Part shown: positions 59,470-64,000 of the stretch, piece by piece
How positions within the stretch are numbered: position 1 is the first letter of the stretch
How the letters are laid out: each line of letters begins with the position of its first letter
Notes under the pieces: generated by a model
Told to the model about the DNA's origin: nothing
Databases searched by the model: none
The model's input: the letters and a program-made list of their open reading frames with translations, nothing else
Position numbers and translations under genes: made by a program
From: Sophora flavescens
Taxonomy: Eukaryota > Streptophyta > Magnoliopsida > Fabales > Fabaceae
Length of the DNA: 64,000 nucleotides
Direction: 5' to 3'
Assembly (NCBI GenBank): GCA_030762895.1
Contig: JAUPTC010000095.1
Location: 39,662-103,661, forward strand

Positions 59470-60290
59470 ACTTCTCTGTACGTACGTGTCTTTTTCTTTT
59501 CATCACGCTCGACCACTCACTCTTGCTCTCCTCTGCCCTAATCGCGAGCTCATCTCCCACGCAACCCTTGCGAGGGCTTCTTCGCCACCACCGTGAGGTA
59601 CACTCTTAACCCCTAACTCTGTCTTTCCGCTCATTTTTGCAATAACTTGACATCTCTCTTTCCCCTTCTCGCGCACTAACTCTCCTTGTCCCTCTGCTCT
59701 CGGTAACCACATCGACGTTGGCCACCACTCGAGCTTCCCCACCACCATGCGGCGCCTATTTACGGTGAGTCTTTAATTAGGGCACATTTTTTTATTTTTG
59801 GTTTTGAGTGCATGCATGTTGCTCTAGGGTAGTTGAAACTTGAAGCTGTGAGTTTGAGTTGTTTGGAATGTCTCTATTTTTGGTTTTGAGTGTATGTTGA
59901 AACTGTAGTCTCGATGGTTGTAACTTTAAGCGAGTGAGTTTGAGTTGTTTGGAATGTCTCTATTTTTGGTTTTGAGTGCATGTTGCTCTGCTGGTTGATC
60001 TCATCACGTAGTGATGCTAATCACGGCTGGGCGTGATCGATTACGCCTATGGAGTGGGGTTCGGTTGGCGCGTTACGGTAGTGATGGACATCCACGGCGA
60101 GCCGTGACTAAATGCTTAGCAATCTTCAAAAACTATAGTTTTCAATCTCCCATATTGTCCTTATATTGGATATATAGATGTTTTGTATATCTACAGGACC
60201 TATCTAGTTATTTTTATTTATACTTCTGTATTTATTTTGAGTTATAACCTATGTTAATACATATATATATTGTTTACGAGCAGGCATACA
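59470..60290 (+). promoter_or_regulatory. Probable leader/5' intron of the CACTA transposase gene
   Basis: A CT-rich stretch (59460-59750) resembling a 5' UTR is followed by TTTTTGGTTTTGAGTG repeated at about 59795, 59878 and 59965. A palindromic ATCACGGC/GCGTGAT block lies at 60000-60115. The frames at 59503-59748 (-) and 60011-60247 (+) are not recognisable proteins. Confidence 0.35.
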
Positions 60291-61950
60291 TATGGATCGG
60301 TCGGATAGCCCACATGCACGGGAGGACACTGTGGGGTTTCGCGAGACCGATCACGCCCTACCTGATTCTAGTGTAAATTTACATGTTATATACTATCTTT
60401 AGTCCTTCTTGTTAATGTAAGTTTATAATGTTACAACCCTCTATTTTATCATTTTTTTTGTCCATACGGACATCACGGGCTCATAGGAAGCGGGGTAGAT
60501 GAGCCACCTCGTTGAAAGAAACTAGAGAAGGACGAGCGGGGCGGGCGAAGCTTGAGGTGTCCTTCGATGCTAATCTAAATGCCCGGGGACCCCGTGCTAA
60601 AGAATTTAATAAGTGGGTGTTTCTACAAGCGAAGCGGCACGTAAGCATCAACTACAACCCTGCGGAATGGCGTTCCGCGAGCGTTAAGGATCGGATTTGG
60701 GAGGCTATCACGGTATTTTACCTTTACATTCGTTTGATTTACATTATTAGATAATTATCCGAGTTATAATCCATCCGGTTGTTATATATGTATCTAATGT
60801 GTAGGTAGCTTGGATGTGCCAAATGGCGAGGATCATCGTCATAAATTTATGAAAATGGCATCAAGCGGTTGGAATGGGTTCAAGCATGATCTTACCAGGT
60901 ACTATGTATACGGGAAGAAGCGGCTGATAAAATGTTCTCGGATTATCCCTGGATTGATCGGGATACTTGGGATATGTTTGCGGAGTCGCCGGGATGGAGA
61001 ATTTCAGGTTGGTTGATTAAGTTAATTTTGTATGCTTATTATAGATCATTTAACTGTATTTAATTATGTGTTTTTGTTTGAATAGGCTAAGGCAAATAAG
61101 GGTCGAGAATCGGGCGAAGAACGTCCCTTAGCCACACCATGTCTCGGGGTGGGTACCATACTCGGATCCGGATGATGGCGGATAAGGCGAGGGCGGCGGG
61201 AAGAGCACCTCTGCTAGGATTGAAAGAGGAGAGGTGCACGAGGGAACACCATCAAGTCCTCCGTCGGACATCGTAGCGAGGATGTCGCAGTTAGCCGGCC
61301 CGCATGACAAAGGCGGGATCTTTTTAAAGTTGATGCCACTCGCTAAGTGGCGGATAAGATGTATGTAAATAATTAACTTGATTTCAATTGATATTTGTAT
61401 AGATATTTGCAACACTTTTCACTTGCACGTTTTTCATTTTTTTTCATTGTAGATGGATCTTAAAGCAAAATCCTCCCGGGCGCATTCGTCCCTCTCGGGA
61501 TGGCGGAGCGTCTTGATGATTGCTCTAGGCAAGAAAGACCATCCTGGTCGGGTTCTCGGTGTTCTGAGGCGTGACCATCAAACAATATTATGGCAAGTCT
61601 GCTTCACGCAGCGGGTGGTCAATGAAGCATCAATTTTGGGCGGCATTACTCGGCACCTCATGTCCAACCCGGATATTACAACACATCGATGCAAGGCTTA
61701 ATAGCTCACCCGGAATTCAAGCGGCGCTGCGGCGACTTTCCTCGTCGGTACATCCCCGGGACACGTAGGGCGCCACCGCTTCCACATGTGAGGACAAAGG
61801 ATTTTAGTAGGGCACATGTGGAGGACGATGAAGTTGGCGACTAGGGAGCGGGAGTTGGAAGTCCAGCGCCATGAGCATGAGTTGGAAATGAAAAGGCGTG
61901 AGCTTGAGTTGGACTCCAAGCGACGTGAGCTCGAAATGTTAGCAAAGGTA
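60291..61950 (+). pseudogene. En/Spm (Ptta-type) plant transposase gene, degenerate
   Basis: Exons separated by AT-rich introns show the order of a plant En/Spm transposase-like protein. A basic exon (60478-60709) ends W-x-S-A-S-V-K-D-R-I-W-E before a GT. The next exon (60804-61016) has VPNGEDHRHKFMKMASSGW, then FKHDLTRYYV; a frameshift follows, after which the other frame gives DYPWIDRDTWDMFAESPGW. A third (from 61087) holds ANKGRESGEERP and later GPHDKGGIFLKL. A fourth (61453-61770) holds KKDHPGRVLG and, shifted, IKQYYGKSASRSGW. A coiled coil of RELE repeats is at 61846-61950. Several single-base shifts make it non-coding as it stands. Confidence 0.7.
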
Positions 61951-62040
61951 TTTATTCATTATTAATGTCCAAATTAGTCAAATAATTACTTGTGTTTTTA
62001 ATTATCAAAACTTATCTATTTTATTTTTCCTAAACTGAAG

Positions 62041-62830
62041 GCCAAGTCGGCGTCGGTGTCTTGTCACCTATCACTCGTTTGTTCTCACTTGGTGAGGATT
62101 ATGCGTTGGGATTTTTGAATGTCCATTGGATCACGATGGATGGGTGGCACGCCCGATCAGCAGAGGATATTTTCCTCTGGTGGTGGCGATCTCCCGAGCG
62201 CTGCGAAATAACGTCCGGATGAACAACAATGTCATCAGTCTACGGTACGTAAGTTAATTTTAATTTTATAAGTTATTTATTTTGGTATTTTCCATTTAAT
62301 AATTTATTTTAATTTCAATATATATATATTATATATATTTAATTAACATCCACCTTTTCATATCTTAGGTATCTCTATCGTCTTGACGATATGGCGTTGC
62401 ATCGGTTTACGGTTTCTTAGATCCGTCAATCCTTACGCCCGATTTCTTTGTTGGCGATGTATTGAGTAAATAATTAGGGAACTTGTTGGGAGACAATCCA
62501 AAGAATTATATCCGGCTCCCTCTGTGTGGAATGCCATTGGCGTTGTTCGTACTTCACCGTCTGAGGCATACTGTCATATTCTTCACTCTCTCCACCAAGA
62601 TCGCCAGAGGGTGGTGGAAGTTGTAAATATGTAAGTAACTAATCTTAAATTTAATTTAAGTTTTAATATCAGTTGTTTTTAGTTTATTACATGATATATG
62701 AGTTTGTTAATTGATCGACATGATTATTTGTTTATGATAGCGCAGCAGGCGAGTAGCATAAGTTGCGCCAACGGAAGAAGTAGAGACTTCTAAGGCTAAA
62801 GCAAATCATATATGGAACATCCTCGAGGTT
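62041..62830 (+). pseudogene. C-terminal part of CACTA protein, possibly Ulp1-like protease remnant
   Basis: Pieces in different frames resemble the C48 (Ulp1-like) domain that follows the transposase in many plant CACTA elements. One is an H-W block near 62530, followed within about 15 residues by ILHSLHQDRQRVVEVVN, the usual Y/F-L-D-S-L strand. Too many shifts and stops exist to confirm catalytic residues. It could be another C-terminal domain. Confidence 0.3.
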
Positions 62831-63460
62831 TGGTAGTTTATTTATCAAATAATTAATATTATAATTACTAATTTATATGTATATTCAAGCGACGTTGAAA
62901 TTAATTTTGTTAGTAGTCTCGATTTCAAATTGACGGGTGGTGGGTGCGTTATATGTGATGCTTCATGTCTTAACATAGTCTCGGCGTCTATTACGGATGG
63001 ATGGAAGAAGGTAATATTAAACAACTTGTTAAATTATATATTATAGTTTTGAAGATGACTTGCATTGATGTTATTGTTATTATTTGAACGTGTCTAGGCA
63101 TTTATGAGTAATCGCCTATTGAATATTAAGATGAGGTTAAGAGACTTGAGGGATGCGTCATTGAATTCTTCTCTTCAAGTATCGCTTTTTTGAAAAAGGA
63201 ATTGACAACGACCTCCCATCACTTGGATGGAATAGTTTTTTTGTTAGACTTGGGAAACTAATTAATAACATGTATATATATATATCCTTAAAGATCGTTT
63301 TTTTTTTTAGACATTGGAACTAAAATTTTTTATATATATACATGGGATGGTTTTAAAGTCTCCATTGTTCAATTTTCTCTTGCAATTGTTTAATGTGTGT
63401 GATATTCTGTTTACAATGGGACTTAATGCAGGGATAGCTGAGGGAGTGATATTTTAAAAC
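62831..63460 (+). other. 3' part of the CACTA interior
   Basis: AT-rich with short GC-richer, exon-like islands (62905-63010, 63095-63190) bounded by GT/AG dinucleotides. No domain recognised. Confidence 0.35.
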
Positions 63461-63464
63461 TGAA

Positions 63465-63894
63465 TTTGTGAGAGAAAGCCTATTAACGCTGGGGCAGGTG
63501 GATTAAAGAACGACGTTAATAGATTATTATAAATAGATAGTACACTACACGTCGCTTGTTTATTACAATTGAATTTAAAATTAAACCTTTAACGTCAAAG
63601 TTTTTATAACAACTGACCGTTAGTTTTGAACAAAATCAACGTCCGTTGTTCTTAAAATTAATCACGCGTTAATAGTTTTAGTTTAACGTCAATTGTTTAA
63701 AGAAGCGACAAGTTAATTTTTACAAAATTAACGTCAGTTTTGTTAAAGAACTGACGTTAATAGTTTTATATTTAACGTCAGTTCTCAACTGACGTTAAAA
63801 TATTAACTATTAACGTCAGCTGTATTTACGTCAGTCAGTATTCTGACGTAAAAATCAATTTTAACTGACGTAAAAAGCACTTATTGCACTGATG
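63465..63894. repeat. Right subterminal repeats and terminus of the CACTA
   Basis: At least ten AACGTCAGTT/AACTGACGTTAA units in both orientations, densest at 63720-63870 and forming several hairpins. The terminal TTGCACTGATG follows. Confidence 0.85.
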
Positions 63895-64000
63895 AATAAA
63901 ACATTAATTGTTCAATTTAACATTAAAAAACACTAATAATAGTTGAAAAACACGAATTTATCCATTTTCATTTTACTTCCATTCCATGCTCAAGTTAATT
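63895..64000. other. Right flank of the CACTA element
   Basis: Starts with the AAT duplication; AT-rich. It does not obviously continue the 10.4-kb homologue of the left flank. Confidence 0.4.

Larger units (their letters stand above)
56916..63894 (+). mobile_element. CACTA (En/Spm) DNA transposon, 6.98 kb
   Basis: Left end CACTAGTGGAAAAT at 56916. Right end TTATTGCACTGATG at 63894, whose reverse complement CATCAGTGCAATAA is a slightly altered CACTA terminus. AAT is duplicated (56913-56915 and 63895-63897), the 3-bp duplication expected. Dense subterminal repeats of AACGTC(A/G)GTT and its inverse fill the left end, two internal blocks (58025-58330, 59195-59440) and the right 430 bp. An En/Spm-type transposase gene lies between. 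Terminal changes and coding frameshifts suggest it is inactive. Confidence 0.85.

Noticed and set aside
61128..61415. 95-codon minus-strand frame over the CACTA
   Set aside because: Shadow of the transposase exon on the plus strand.

Overview
The window looks like nuclear DNA of a flowering plant, most likely a eudicot. It is AT-rich and almost entirely built of nested transposable elements. The only traces of ordinary plant genes are broken: a GDSL esterase/lipase remnant, and fragments resembling a UBP1/TIA-1-type RNA-binding protein and an RCC1-repeat protein carried inside Helitron-like DNA. The species cannot be named from the sequence. No intact host gene, tRNA, rRNA or CRISPR array was seen.

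Left part (1-11286). A partial LTR of family 'A' (Ty3/gypsy, Tat/Athila-like) is followed by a solo LTR with a perfect GATCT target duplication, then two opposed LTR-like segments starting or ending in TGTNACAYCC. Next come two 3' exons of a GDSL esterase and a 299-bp TA-flanked MITE. The uninserted version of the MITE site is present in a second copy of the same sequence near 56.4 kb.

Middle (11287-46693). A 4.5-kb solo LTR of family 'B' (duplication AAAGG) is split by a second 4.4-kb LTR-B in the opposite orientation. Two related Helitron-like elements follow in the same (-) orientation, almost head to tail (20454-35779 and 35795-46693). Both have TCTATACTAATAG 5' ends and CTAG 3' ends between A and T. 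Helitron 1 contains a long fold-back element, a near-complete but pol-less LTR-A retrotransposon (26331-31747) and a long CA/TA microsatellite. Helitron 2 contains a 4.07-kb solo LTR-B whose empty site is visible in Helitron 1.

Right part (46694-64000). An endogenous geminivirus insertion is arranged as a large inverted repeat (about 47206-49327 against 53571-56322). It carries degenerate Rep (C1), C4, C2 and C3 reading frames, a stem-loop with an intact TAATATTAC on the minus strand in the left arm, and a roughly 265-bp tandem amplification of the intergenic region in the right arm. The right copy's Rep is cut by a LINE and, separately, by a solo LTR-A with CCGGG duplication. The window ends with a nearly complete 7-kb CACTA (En/Spm) transposon (56916-63894, duplication AAT) with ACGTC-type subterminal repeats and a degenerate transposase gene.

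The insertions give a relative order. The Mutator-type MITE predates the divergence of the two Helitrons, and the LTR-B in Helitron 2 came later. The geminivirus integration predates both the LINE and the LTR-A insertion into Rep.
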